Positions 34,722 to 46,697 of a DNA stretch of 64,000 bases are shown here, piece by piece (the first letter of the stretch is position 1; every line of letters starts with the position of its first letter). The DNA is taken from the NCBI GenBank assembly GCA_964006375.1, contig OZ023269.1:126054723-126118722 (forward strand), given 5' to 3'. The DNA is from Tillus elongatus (lineage: Eukaryota; Arthropoda; Insecta; Coleoptera; Cleridae). A program made the position numbers and the translations under genes. The notes beneath the pieces are model-generated. The model was given only the letters and a program-made list of their open reading frames with translations. It did not search any database and was not told the DNA's origin.

Positions 34722-35274
34722 GGGCACGCTCAAATAGTGGCTGAATTTTAAAAGTTTTCGCAAAAATGTTTTTATTGTTTCTGTGGAATTTATTTTTCTA
34801 AGATTTTTGTGATATGTTGGTAATTAATAATAAATGTTTAGTAAGTTATCGTAAAAGAAAAGTTGTCGAATTTTTGTGAAAAATGTAATTTAGTGTAACA
34901 TTACTGAAGGCAATTTCTGTTAAAAAAATGGTGATTTTCTGTAAAAGAAATTTTTGCAAATTTTCATAATTTTTTTTCAATTTTGGTCCTAAATCTGTTT
35001 GTGAATAATTATATCCTGGCAGGTGTGTAAACAGCTTAAAGAGGTTCGTTGGCCAGGAAAATCGGACCAGAGTTTTCTGGAACTTTTAAGGTTTATTTTC
35101 GGAAAATGGTTGTACTTTTTGAAACACCAAAGCTATTTTAATGAAATACCGTCGATTGTTACTAATATATAGGTTATACCTCCAAGCAAATGTCCTTCTT
35201 TTAAAAACAAGACATATTTGCCATTAAAAGCATTTTTACGAAAATTCGCTACCATAATGCACTTGCTGCGTCCA
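34523..35274 (+). mobile_element. HINE-like element, intermediate type, near complete
   Basis: Degraded 5' end, AAATGAGCGCGAATTTGGGC, (TA)n (34645-34718), then an arm that resembles the L body (GTTGGTAATTAATAATAAAT, GGCCAGGAAAATCGGACCAG). The 3' end ACCATAATGCACTTGCTGCG finishes at about 35274. No tRNA-like block. Confidence 0.75.
34645..34718. repeat. (TA)n microsatellite
   Basis: About 74 bases of TA followed by CATGGGCACG. Confidence 0.97.
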
Positions 35275-36293
35275 AACTTTTTTACTGTTAAGATTAGAAA
35301 ATTTAACCTTAAACTCTTGCTTTTTTACCAGAAAAGTTTAAAGGATATGTTAACTAAAATCCACAAAATTCTAGAAATATTTGTCTTTGTCAAACGTACA
35401 TTTCTTAACAAATTTTAAATTCTTTCCAGAAAAATGTGTAAACGAATCCTTATAAATATTATTAATATCTAAAACAAATTTAGTAAAAGAAAGTCAGAAG
35501 ACTTCCTTGATTACAGCAACAAATAGTCTACAAAAATTACGCCAAAGGCATTAACTTATTTAATATATTGGCTGCGTTTGTATTATCATTATTGTTATCA
35601 CAAATCTTACAGATTTTAAGATAAAGAAGTGAAATGAATTACCACGAATATCTTTAAACTATTCTTTGATTCGCATAGATACGTCATTTGATATTAGATA
35701 AACCTCGAGCTATATTGAAATAAAAATTAAGAAAACCATTTTAGTTCCACTTAAAGAGTGAAAGCGATACCTCTGAATGGCATAAACAATGAAACTTACT
35801 TTCATTCAACCAAGTGATATAGCTCTTTTTTGAGAGATGTGTTTTAAAATTCAAACCAGTAATTCTTCTATTGAATTGTTGAAAGCATTTGCTACGAATT
35901 TATAAATTACCTCAACGTTAACATAAGAAAGTGGGCTCGGTTGTTTTATTCTCACTGTCACAGCTTACATTGCCTGAAAACTGCAGTCTCATTTCTAAGA
36001 TTGCAAGTCTCTTTAAAAGAGAAGAACTGAAGAGAGATATACCAAACATCATGAAAAATACAACCGCTCTTTCCTAGATGACTTATACCATTGTTTTGTT
36101 GGCAGGTATCGCAGTTTTTCACTCTCACTGCGTCTTTCCCACAAAAAGTATTTGTGTTTGGCCATCGATCTAGACAGTGAAAGTGCGAGTTAACACATTC
36201 GTTGATAAATATTTCATTCCTACGAGCAAAGGTAAAATATTACAGCAGATCGTGATGTTCAGTTGATCTAGTATTTTAAATAAAGTATTAAAT
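35275..36293. other. unassigned AT-rich sequence
   Basis: About 1 kb; nothing recognised. Confidence 0.5.
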
Positions 36294-36425
36294 ATTAGTG
36301 AATTTTCTTTAAAAAAATTCATCAATGAGGAGATCCCGACTTTTGAATTTTGAAAAAATTTCTTCAAGTGACCGCGAACTATGCCCCCTAGAACCCATAT
36401 CCAGGGTCAGTTTCAATTTTTAAAT

Positions 36426-36503
<78 letters not shown>

Positions 36504-37053
36504 CATATTTAATAAAAAAATGGGGTTTCCTCAAAACGTAAAAAGTCGCATTTCTACAGTAAAGCGCAATATAATTGTTATTATGCAAGATACGAGAAAA
36601 AATTGTATACGTTACTTATAGGGTGTCTTGAGCTGCATCTTATAAAATTATGTTGACAACCACAGGATGGCCCATAAGTCGTTGGTGATACCTACAATTT
36701 TTTTTCAACATCCCTTATTACATTTTTGCATTTTTCATCGAAATATGATTCACGTTTGTAAAAAAAAAATCGAGATGCAGTGCGTTTTGGCAGCGAATTT
36801 TCATTAAATGCTTCAAAATTCAATAACTCAATTTGCTATCAACCTAAGGTTCGTCGGCTACGAAACGAGTTATCTCGGAAACATTTTAAGTTTATTTTCG
36901 GAAAATTGTTGTACATTTTCAAACAAGTAATTTTCATAAAATATGGTGCATTGTTTCTACTATATAGGTTATATCGGTGACCAAATCGATGCCTGCTTGC
37001 ATTAAAGAGATATTTTTGCTGTTAAAAACATTTTTATGAAAATAACACAAGGT
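36294..37053 (+). mobile_element. HINE-like element, type M, lacking its 3' terminus
   Basis: Intact 5' fold-back, GAGGAGATCCCGACTTTTGA, (TA)n (36429-36501), GGGTTTCCTCAAAACGTAAA, CCCATAAGTCGTTGG and an internal inverted 3' end (GAGATGCAGTGCGTTTTGG, partly deleted). It then runs to ...AACATTTTTATGAAAAT, where the stem-loop end is replaced by AACACAAGGTGAATTTTGTG. Confidence 0.75.
36429..36501. repeat. (TA)n microsatellite
   Basis: About 73 bases of TA. Confidence 0.97.
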
Positions 37054-37075
37054 GAATTTTGTGTCACAAGGTGAA

Positions 37076-37155
37076 TTTGGAGCTGGCGTGACAACATACT
37101 ACTTGGTTCCGCAACTAGGTGGAGGCACTTGGTTCTTGTCTACCACTCACTTAGT
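37076..37155 (+). repeat. dispersed repeat block, second copy
   Basis: Matches 3691-3775 (GAGCTGGCGTGACAACATAC). Here it lies directly left of the MITE relative. Confidence 0.6.
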
Positions 37156-37158
37156 GTT

Positions 37159-37292
37159 GGAAGGCTGGCCACCATAGCCATTTTATTTTATAGGTGTATT
37201 TTCGCTACAATTAATATGCCGTACTGAAGAGCTCTAATTAGAGCGAAACCGGTTTCCGGTACTAATTGTGGCGAGAATACATATAGCCTTCC
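37159..37292. mobile_element. shortened relative of the palindromic MITE
   Basis: The ends GGAAGGCT and AGCCTTCC are inverted repeats. The right arm AGCTCTAATTAGAGCGAAAC and the centre AGGTGTATTTTCG match the MITE at 3391-3590; most of the left arm is deleted. Confidence 0.65.
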
Positions 37293-37394
37293 TGCATGCT
37301 AGTTTTAATGTGTAATTCAATTGCTAAATAAGTGAGATAACCATTGACTTTGAAACATTTCCATAACCTTATCCCTATTGGTAAAAAGTTTTAA

Positions 37395-37615
37395 GTATAC
37401 ATCGATGGCAAGAAATTCGGACCCACGCTGCCCTCATCGTTCTCCCGATCTAACACCCCCAGATTTCTTTTTGTGGGGATACTCGAAACAAAAAATTATA
37501 CAAGGATCGGCATTTGAATAATATTGAAGAATTTGAAATCACCATAAGATTCCATTGCAGAAATATTACTGTCAAGATGTTGCAATCTGCTGTCAGCAAA
37601 TTTTTAGGGTGAACT
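37395..37615 (+). pseudogene. mariner-like DDE transposase, C-terminal fragment
   Basis: ARNSDPRCPHRSPDLTPPDF followed by FLWGYSK is the block around the third catalytic Asp. A frameshift follows, then YKDRHLNNIEEFEITIRFHC and MLQSAVSKFLG, the usual C-terminal helix of these enzymes. No ends or other parts of the transposon are recognisable. Confidence 0.75.
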
Positions 37616-37624
37616 ATTGAACTC

Positions 37625-38098
37625 ATCGTAACATAACGTAACATAACATTTATTCATCGGCCAAAGAGTTACACAGTAAGAATAGGAAATCGTCTCTATA
37701 GCATAACAGAGCTACATAACAACACAGTACAAATTAAAAGTGCAGATAAACCTGCAGTACGATTAAATTATATAAAACTAAAAAGGTAAAGGTAAGATGC
37801 TTACTGGCAATTAGGCCATTGCTAGCCCTTTTAGCTCATCTATACTAAACTACCCTCCACCTTAAGCTCGATCTCAACGACGACAGTGATTTGAAAACTC
37901 ATCCGCCGCCGGTCAGTCTCGAACCGTCGTCCCCCGAGTCTGTATTGGAAAGTCATCGACTTTACCGCACGGCGACGGAGGCGCCTATATAAAACTAAGT
38001 TTGCACAACACAATGAAAACTGACATACAAAATCCTACAAAACACAAAAGAACAACAGCTGGCTGTCAACAGTCGAGCGCCGCCAGAAGCACAGGACC
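37625..38098 (-). mobile_element. probable LINE 3' UTR with (TAACA)-type tail, hosting a SINE
   Basis: Minus strand ends ...GGCCGATGAATAAATGTTATGTTACGTTA, a tail form common in L2/CR1-type LINEs. The SINE (37782-37985) is inserted in it. It may be the 3' UTR of the LINE whose coding end is at 40158, with jockey copy 3 inserted between. This link is inference. Confidence 0.45.
37782..37985 (-). mobile_element. tRNA-derived SINE with 13-bp target duplication
   Basis: A 204-bp insertion flanked by exact TATATAAAACTAA copies (37769-37781 and 37986-37998). Minus strand head: GTCGCCGTGCGGTAAAGTCG (A-box region) and ACGACGGTTCGAGACTG (B-box) at tRNA spacing. A short body and the end CTTACCTTTACCTTTTT follow. 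It would be transcribed by Pol III and moved by a LINE reverse transcriptase. Confidence 0.85.
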
Positions 38099-40150
38099 TT
38101 TTTTTATATTTCAACACACAGCGAGGGCTTACAGCCTAATTACTATCGTATCGTGGGTGTCGACAAGGAGGAAAGAGGCAACTTGTTAATTCTGGACTTG
38201 AGGGTTTGGAGGTTCAGAGGAGAAGAAAAAACATGTGCCGGCAAGGAATTCCACAACATGGAAGTCCTCGGGACAAAAGAGCGGGCATAACAAGATGTTC
38301 TATTACTGGTGACCTGGACAGTAAAAGGGTGCATTCGCTCTGTTCCCCTGGTAGATCTATTGGGGGCAGCAGATAGAGGAACTATGGAAGAAATCTCCTC
38401 TGAGCAATGCCCGTGCAGATATCTATAAAAGAAATATAGAGAGAGGTCACCAACGGCACGTTGGTGGGCAAGAGATGGCAGCCTTTAGGTGAGGGTAGGG
38501 TCAGCGAGGAGACGTATAGCTCTCTTCTGAATGGAGTCCAGGATAACGAGTGTAGAAGCGACAGCGGCACCCCAGATGTGGGAGCATTATTCGAGGTTTG
38601 GCCTTATTTGTGAAGTATATAAAGTATAGAGATGAAAAGTATTTGCGAGCCCGGAATAGGAAACCTAATTTCTTAGCAGCCGCTTCTACAATTGATGTGA
38701 CATGTTGGTGCAAATTGAAATTTCGATCCACAGAAATGCCAACAAGTGAACAAGACACATTTCTTTGAATAACTTTGTTGTTCATTGTGATGGGTCTAGG
38801 GCTGGTGTATCTCTTATGACATAGAAAGTAAGACTGAGATATGGTGGAGTTGACTTGTACAATATTTCTACTTCCCCAATCTAATATTTTTTGGAGATAC
38901 TCAGAGACAGGACCCTCCATGAGTCTGCGATCCTTATCTAATTGGGTTAAAGAGACAGGCTTAGAATATTGTATACTTGAGTGGGGGGTGCTGTCGTCCG
39001 CGTAACTGTAAACTGGGTTGGATGTGCTAGAGAGGAGGTCATTGATGTGCAGAAGAAACAAAGTAGGGTTCAAGCTGAACCTTCAGGGACTCCTACATTA
39101 ATTTGATACAGTTTAGAGGAATGGCCATCCACGATAACAGAAATACTCCAGTTGAAAAGGAAATTTGCTGTCCAGGTACAGAGTTTTGGTGGTAGGCCAT
39201 AGGCCAGAAGTTTATTAAGGAGCGCTGCGTGCCAGATCTGGTCGATTGCTTTGGATATGTCTAGAGCGGCAATCTGGGATTCACCGTGTAGTTCCATAGA
39301 ATTGTTCCAAGAATGGGTGACAAAGGAAAGTAGGTCGACAGTTGATCTGCGCTGTCGGAATCGATACTGCATGTCGTGAATTAGACTGTGTTTTTCAAGA
39401 AATTTTAGTAATTCGGTGTTTATATACTTTTCCATCACTTTAGAGAACACTGAAAGGAGAGAAATAGGCCTGTAGTTGCTAGGAAGCGTTTTGGATCATT
39501 TCTTGGGGACGGGTTGTACTCGAGCAGTTTTCCAGTTACTAGGGAATATGCCTCTATTGTAAGATGTCTAAAACAGACGAGTCAGGACAGGAGAAAGTTC
39601 TGGTGCGCATTTTTTGAGAACAATTGCTAGGATCTCGTCAAGGCCAGAGGCTTTCCTGGTGTGAAGAGAAGAGAGCATCTTTCGTACCTTTTTAATTTTG
39701 TAAATGATATCCGTCATTTTATGCGCGACAATGGGGACTGTTGGTGGTTGAACATTTGGAGGTGAGTTGAGAGTAGAATTGCCGGAAAACAACGAGGCAA
39801 AATGTTCAGCCTTGCCCAGGGCGGTAGAAACAATTTCATCCCCTAAAACAAGAGGTGGGAACGTGCTCTTGCATAAATTATTCCCAATAGATTTAGCAAG
39901 AGTTCAGAAGGGTTTGCTGCCGTTGGAGCTTAAGAGGACTTTGTTTTTGATGTGGTTAGTAAACGAGTTTTATGCCTCAGAAAGAATGCGGACATAGCGG
40001 TTCTTGTCATATTGGCTAAAGAATTGCTAACTGCAAAGACCTCCGCTGCTCTCCCTAGTGGATCGATTTTTGAAGATCCTAACCATTCCTTATTATGGAC
40101 ATTGAAGTCACCAGGAATAGAGTCCTCGGAGGAAAGATATTCAGAAATTC
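38099..40150 (-). mobile_element. jockey-like LINE, copy 3
   Basis: Minus strand, 3' tail A-rich at 38099-38110, collinear with copies 1 and 2. It extends left into the endonuclease (PGDFNVHNKEWLGSS near 40100), with an internal deletion joining the endonuclease to the linker before the reverse transcriptase. Confidence 0.82.
38143..40150 (-). pseudogene. jockey-like endonuclease/reverse transcriptase, copy 3
   Basis: Endonuclease end: EDSIPGDFNVHNKEWLGSSK. The linker and N-terminal reverse transcriptase follow (KMLSSLHTRKASGLDEILAI near 39700), then YRFRQRRSTVDLLSFVTHSW and QIAALDISKAIDQIWHAALL. The catalytic box is intact here (YADDST near 39000), unlike copies 1 and 2. The downstream frame breaks at about 39073, 38560 and 38370. 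It closes with SMLWNSLPAHVFSSPLNLQT. Frameshifts and the internal deletion make it inactive. Confidence 0.83.
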
Positions 40151-40157
40151 AGAAATT

Positions 40158-40400
40158 TTAGAGGTACCCCGTCACACTGTAGTGAGCCTTGGCAATTAGC
40201 AACTTTTTCAAGGTAGTTTTAAAAGAATTTAGGCTCATTCTTTTATACGCTTCTGGTGGCTTGTTAAAAACCATAATCGACCTATATGATGAACTGTTTT
40301 CATTAAAAGTTCTTCTGTGAATCGTCGGGAAGGTGGACACATGGTTAATATTCGAGCTTTTTGGCAGGAAAAACTAAACCCTGACCTATAGCACTATTTT
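40158..40400 (-). pseudogene. L2/CR1-like LINE reverse transcriptase, C-terminal end
   Basis: Minus strand frame with SSSYRSIMVFNKPPEAYKRM and SLNSFKTTLKKLLIAKAHYS followed by VTGYL and a stop. The pattern (hxxWNxLPxxI..xxFKxxLKxxLL...hYSxxxhL) is the usual C-terminus of L2/CR1-type enzymes. It sits just beyond the 5' edge of jockey copy 3. Confidence 0.6.
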
Positions 40401-41831
40401 ATAATATTTTAGATGTTAAAGGAACACCAAGATCGTCAAATATTTTTTAAGAAACTGGTTCGAGAATTAGTAGGACCACGTATGAATTAAATACTTCAGT
40501 GTAATATTTTAAAGTATATGTAATAATTGGTAGATATAGAGGGTTTCCCTAGCAAAAATACCCAGCAATCAAAAAAAGATCTCATTTATATCCATCTAGT
40601 TATGATTGTAAAAACAAAATTATCTGTAAAGATTATAAAAATAATATTTGTAATTGATATATTTCAAAGATTTGTACTACTAGTTTTGCAAGACCAAGAC
40701 CCAATTTAACAAGACTAAGCTCCAACTATGCAGGACCAAAAGCAAGACGTCTTTTACAAAACGAGACCAAGACCCAATGTGCAAGACCACAACCAAGATC
40801 AAAACTGCCATGGTCTTGGGCTTGGTCTTGCATTTGCTTATTACTAATGTAAGAACATTGTTGAATGGGGATATTCGTTTTTAAGAGGAAGTGCGTTAGT
40901 TTTGTTGGATATAATCTGAGACAATATTTTTGTGACGGCAAATTTTTAAGACACACGCTTGAAGAAAAAGCGATTAGTCAGACCAAGACAAAAGCTGAAA
41001 AATATCTGTCAATGGTTTATTTCTTGGACCGTTTAGACCGGTAGCTACACCTAAATGAAACTAATTTCTGAGGAGCGGGTGTCATGGTTGCGACAATACG
41101 GCGCTATCGCGTTAAAATCATGACAACGAATACATTCTGAGATTTTCTGTTATTCATACATTTTCCTTAATGAGTTGCTTAATGATAAGTCATTATAAAA
41201 AGCCAATCTGTGCATTGCTACTCAAACGGTTTCCAAGATTAATTGAGTCATTTCTAAATTATAGTGGTATAAATTTCTATAATCTTTACTCTCGTAATCA
41301 GTTTAATATCACAGAATGTTTGTAATTACATTACAAATATGTAAGTAGATTTCAGCAGAGTACTCAAGATAATAAAAACCTAGTAAGGGGACAGTGAACC
41401 GACAACCAACTTCCAACTCGAGTCTCGATTCACCCCTGTAATTAAATAGGGAGCAAGAGAAACAGCGCCATTTATTTCATCCCAGTGGAGGTTGCACTTA
41501 CGAGAAATAAGATGTAAAGTAGTAACAATGCCTCTTGTTGAATAAGAATAATATTTGCAAGGTTCTCCTGTTAAAATGTTTTGATTTGATTGAAGTGAAA
41601 GCTACCGGTTAATTGAGTTAGCCGAAAAATCTTATTAGTATTGTGAGGGGTGAACAACCAAACCAGACAGAATAATGAAATTAAAACTGCTAAGAGTAAA
41701 CATCCGTGTATATTCAGTTTCCACCGATAATCTTTTGTTTGGTCTCTGTTTTTGTTTTAAGTAGCGCCAGATAGGAAATTCGCTTAACAGCTTATCGAGC
41801 GCTCTTCACGATGATTTGATTGCAACTTTTT
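40401..41831. other. unassigned AT-rich sequence apart from a CAAGAC hairpin
   Basis: No gene recognised. The only structure is at 40687-40832. Confidence 0.5.
40687..40832. repeat. inverted repeat built from CAAGACC units (MITE-like hairpin)
   Basis: TGCAAGACCAAGACCCAA at the left pairs with TTGGGCTTGGTCTTGCA at the right. Between them CAAGAC/CAGGACC-type units recur (TATGCAGGACCAAAAGCAAG, GAGACCAAGACCCAATGTGC, CAAGACCACAACCAAGATC). It could be a small foldback element or an expanded simple repeat. Confidence 0.55.
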
Positions 41832-42068
41832 TCATACTATACAGAATTTTTTAACCGAAAGATACCTGAAGCGTTCTTCATGATCTAATTTTAATTTAAA
41901 AATCTTTAATTTGCGTATTTTTAAAAGTCCTGAATCAGGAAATGCATGTACCAAAGTCGTTGAACAATTTAAAGTATCTTTACAAAATAAGATTATTGCG
42001 TCCAAATGGTACTGACTGGAAGCCATCAGCCTATGATCATCCATATACAGCAGGTGATTTATCCTCAT
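41832..42068 (-). pseudogene. LINE reverse transcriptase palm fragment (YMDD box)
   Basis: INHLLYMDDHRLMASSQYHL matches the catalytic palm strand of a group of arthropod non-LTR enzymes with a HLLYMDDLKL-type box. The downstream KLDHEERFRYL fits the fold but is weak. Upstream the frame closes. Clade not assigned. Confidence 0.5.
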
Positions 42069-42111
42069 TTAAACAAAACCATTGCGCACACAAATCGTGT
42101 AACTATTTTCA

Positions 42112-42237
42112 GGTAGCCAAGCTCTTATAAAGGCACTTGGTTCCTACCTTTGCAATTCAAAAACGATATGGAGCTGTAAGACTGCCCTCAACGAACTAGG
42201 ACGCTACAACGAGGTATGCCTGGTCTAGATACCGGGA
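42112..42237 (+). pseudogene. RNase H fragment related to LINE at 30115
   Basis: SQALIKALGSYLCNSKTIWS, CKTALNELGRYNEVCLV, stop, IPG matches the 30116 frame codon for codon. The stop replaces the Trp of the WIPGH motif. It is then cut off at 42240 by an L element. Confidence 0.7.
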
Positions 42238-42319
42238 ATAACAACAATCTGATTAGATAACGGTAAAGTGAAATGAGACTTAAAAAAAAATGATAAAAAG
42301 TAAAGTCACTAACTAGTAT

Positions 42320-42400
42320 TAGAACTCGTCATGTAGGAGTCGATTATACGATGTACACGAACCTAGTGCACTGAGCTACGTTCGACATGTATTTACTAGC
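42320..42400 (-). other. tRNA-like block inside L element
   Basis: Minus strand: CGTAGCTCAGTGCACTAGG resembles a tRNA A-box, with GACGAGTTCTAATACTAG as a mutated B-box about 45 bases on. Confidence 0.5.
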
Positions 42401-42884
42401 AGGTATATCGCATAATACATGTTAATTGTTCAAAGTTTTACAATTCCCACAAAACCATTTTGATTTACAATAGATTTTTTGCTCATATTTTAACGAAATC
42501 AAGGAAAATAACGAAATAGACACATATCTAGGAGCTTGTTAGTCATTTCTTGTAGTATTTTTCAGTCACATTCAAACTAAATCAATTTTGACTTTTAACT
42601 TTTTTGAATCAGATTTAATTAATTAAAAATTAATTTACCCCTAAATTTTTGCTCTTTAAAGATATAGATCTGAATTGGTAGATAGGATACTCTTTATGAC
42701 AAAAAGCAGCGTATCAAACTTTGTTATTTATGGAGATATAAACTTTTTTCGAAAGAAAATATAAGATGTTCCGGGAAAACCTGCGCCGATTTTCCTGACT
42801 AACGAACTTATCCAAACCACTTGCAAAAGGAAGGCATATGCCAAACTTGATCAAAATCGGACCATTATTTTTTGAGTTATCGGT

Positions 42885-42887
<3 letters not shown>

Positions 42888-42983
<96 letters not shown>
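42888..42983. repeat. (TA)n microsatellite
   Basis: About 95 bases of TA. Confidence 0.97.
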
Positions 42984-43095
42984 CATATAAAAATAGAAAC
43001 TGATCCTGGATATGAGTCATTTGAAGAAATTTTTTCAAAATTCAAAAGTCGTGATCTCCTCATTAGTGATTTTTTTTAAAGAAAATTCACTAAAA

Positions 43096-43933
43096 AAACC
43101 GCCGATGTCATCATTGAATCGGACCGAAATACGAGACCGTGTCCAGATTTTGTGACACAATGTATATGTAAGGTTGTATAATATAAAAAAATGTTCTGTT
43201 GAAAGCTTTATAATGTTAAGTGTGTGGGGAATAAATTCAGCTCTTTTTAGATAAGCTAATGAAAATAAATTTCATCAAGAGAACAAAATATTTTTTCAAG
43301 ACTCTGGCTTCACGAACCTCATTTCTACTGTAGATTGTTCTACTAATTATACGGCGACGCACATGCCATCTGCGGAAACATAAAAACAAGTTCGATTGGT
43401 GTTTTTACTGCTATTAAACCAGAACAGAATTCTCTGCATGTAGAACAATAATTGGTTATTCTCTATAAGTTTTAAGAGAAATCAGTGGAAACTATCGTGG
43501 AAACAAAACATTGAACTGTAATTTGTGCCATTATACAGGGTGAGGCAACACTAATAATACGCCCCAACTCTTACAAACGAGCGCATTTATTAAGAAAAAC
43601 CAATCAATAACCATTCTTGACACGTCATTTTGTATATCTTGATACATTTGGATATTGGCACAAGCCGTTATTTCTTCTTGGCATGAAAGTGATTATTTTA
43701 CATTTGGAAACATTTTCCTAAAACACATTACAATCCAGAGTTCTCACCTGGAATGAAAGGCGAACATTTACTAGCATTGGTTAATCAATAACTGAAAATC
43801 GATTGCTTTCTGCCATTCCATAAAATCAACCCAGCTGGCGTTATACCAGAAAATGTAAAAATTTACAATTAATGGAGATCAAAAATACAGCAAGTACAAT
43901 TTAGGGAACCGAATTCATCACAATACAGTTTTT
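43096..43933. other. unassigned sequence with one transposon-end-like motif
   Basis: TACAGGGTGAGGCAACACTA at about 43534 looks like a TA-target transposon end, but no matching end or transposase is nearby. Confidence 0.4.
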
Positions 43934-43984
43934 AGACCTGACGATCGTTTCGCTAACAAAGTTAGCATCATCAGAGGGATGAAT
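43934..43984 (-). ncRNA. hammerhead-ribozyme-like motif (best stem II)
   Basis: Minus strand: CATCCCT, CTGATGA, T, GCTAAC, TTT, GTTAGC, GAAA, CGATCGTC, AGGTC. Stem II is a perfect six-base helix. ACGATCGT after the GAA is a perfect palindrome, expected for hammerheads that work as dimers. GUC is the expected cleavage triplet; stem I is short (CCU/AGG). The same type occurs in Penelope-like retroelements. It lies immediately left of an L copy. Confidence 0.55.
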
Positions 43985-44009
43985 AAACTAAGTGAATAAA
44001 AGCTAGAAC

Positions 44010-44012
<3 letters not shown>

Positions 44013-44101
<89 letters not shown>
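44013..44101. repeat. (TA)n microsatellite
   Basis: About 88 bases of TA. Confidence 0.97.
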
Positions 44102-44102
<1 letters not shown>

Positions 44103-44631
44103 TATCACACCGATAACTCAAAAATAATATGCTGATTTTGATCAAATTTGGTAAATACCTTCCTTATGCAAATGGCTTGGACAAGTTCGTTGGCCAGGAA
44201 AATCGGCCTAAGTTTTTCTGGAAAATTTGATCTTTTCTTTGTAACAAAATTTATATCTCCTAAAATAAGGGCAACCAAATTTGGTAGGCTTATTTCCGTC
44301 ATAAAGAGCATCCTATGTACCAAAATTGAGATCTCTACGTTGAAGGACAAAAAAGTTAGAGGTAAATTAATTTTTAATTAATTAAATCTGATGAGACAAA
44401 CTTAAAACGTCAAAATTGATAATTATGGCAGGTGTAGGTACGAACGTGAGTGAAAAATACGACACGAAATGACTAACAAGTTCCTAGATCTGTGACTAAG
44501 TCGTTATTTTCCTTCAGTTCGTTCAAATATGAGCAAAAAATCCATTGTAAATAAAAATTGTTTGGTGAAAATAGAAAAGACGTTAATACAATTGGCGTAC
44601 TACTTGATATACCTGCCAGTCTTCCATATAG

Positions 44632-44706
44632 AGCGTGGCCGAGTCGGTTAAACCCTGTACATCTCCGATAGTCGAGTCCTACATGACGAGTTCTAATCCT
44701 AGTTAG
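44632..44706 (+). other. tRNA-like block inside L element
   Basis: GCGTGGCCGAGTCGGTTAAA is very like the A-box region of Leu/Ser tRNAs. GACGAGTTCTAATCCTAG is a B-box-like partner. The spacing is short for a class II tRNA, so it is not a functional gene. Confidence 0.55.
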
Positions 44707-44951
44707 TGACTTCACCTTTTATGATTTTTTTAGTCTCCTTTCACTTTACCGTTATCTGATCAGATTGTTGTTATTCCGCTAAATTTTTAGCGAGTTTTTG
44801 TAAAAAGAATTTAATAAAGAAGAGATTAAAACTTTTAAAATTTAATTCAATTCGAATAATATATCTGGTTGTTTGTTCTTGCCCTAAGTTATTGAAACCG
44901 TTGTATATTTAATACAGTCGTAGACTTTCCCGTGGCTTCACAAGTGCTTGT

Positions 44952-45941
<990 letters not shown>

Positions 45942-46232
45942 ATTTTTTTGTTTTTAAGTTAGAGGTCCGGTTATGTTTTGAGTTATCAGTGTGATATATT
46001 TGTTGATCATGTTTACAAAATTCTTATCAATATATATTCTTTTCTACAATCAAAATGCGTATATTTTTGACATACCTTGTGACAAATTTTAAAAGAAAAA
46101 ATTTATACAGAAAAACGTTGGGGGTATGTTAATTAATACCCCACCTGTTATTTAATGTAAGCTTCTCAAAACGAGTTTGTAAATAGGTTAATATTTCTGT
46201 CGTAAACGATGGTTTCTTCGATTCTAGTTAGT
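45942..46232. other. unassigned sequence with a short reversed HINE arm relic
   Basis: GTTTTGAGTTATCAGTGTGA at about 45976 matches the arm beside the TA tract in reverse; the rest is unknown. Confidence 0.45.
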
Positions 46233-46353
46233 TTTAGTAAATTTTCGTAGAAAAAATTCACTAATGGAGAGATCCCGACTTTTGAATTTTGAAAAAATTT
46301 TACAAATGAACACGAACTAGGACCCTTAGAACCCATATCCGGGGTGAGTTTCA

Positions 46354-46445
<92 letters not shown>

Positions 46446-46697
46446 CTGATAACTCAAAAAATGATAGGCTGATTTTGATGAAATTGTGCACGTATCTTTC
46501 ATTCGAAAAAAAATTTTATCGCAAAAAATAAAAAAGCTATGATAGCCAAATTTAGTAGGTAGGTTTCTGGTATAAAAAGTAAACCATACACTAAAATTTA
46601 GATTTCTATGTTACAAGAAAAAAAAGTGATAATAAAATCTTTTGTGCCAGATTATTTTTATGTAAATTCACTACCATAACGCACTTGCTGCGTCCAG
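46233..46697 (+). mobile_element. HINE-like element, type S, complete
   Basis: 5' fold-back with TTTTAGTAAATTTTCG, GAGATCCCGACTTTTGAA, (TA)n (46357-46441), CACGCTGATAACTCAAAAAA. The shortened arm lacks the CTTGGATAAGTTCGTTAG section, and the 3' end ACCATAACGCACTTGCTGCG finishes at 46697. At 465 bp it is the simplest complete copy with a TA tract. Confidence 0.82.
46357..46441. repeat. (TA)n microsatellite
   Basis: About 85 bases of TA. Confidence 0.97.

Larger units (their letters stand above)
42240..43095 (-). mobile_element. HINE-like element, type L, 5' part
   Basis: The 5' fold-back ends at 43095. Its module lacks the GAACTAGGCC section (deleted). (TA)n runs 42888-42983; the arm and a tRNA-like block (42320-42400) follow. 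It ends just past CAATCTGATTAGATAACGG. Confidence 0.75.
44013..44951 (+). mobile_element. HINE-like element, type L, lacking 5' module and 3' end
   Basis: It starts in (TA)n (44013-44101), then ATCACACCGATAACTC, the arm, the tRNA-like block (44632-44706) and CCGTTATCTGATCAGATTG. It stops after GGCTTCACAAGTGCTTG, exactly where another element's 5' end begins. The copy at 52243 stops at the same point. Confidence 0.75.

Noticed and set aside
43534..43780. Another complete TA-target transposon starting TACAGGGTGAGGC
   Set aside because: No matching inverted end or transposase was found downstream.
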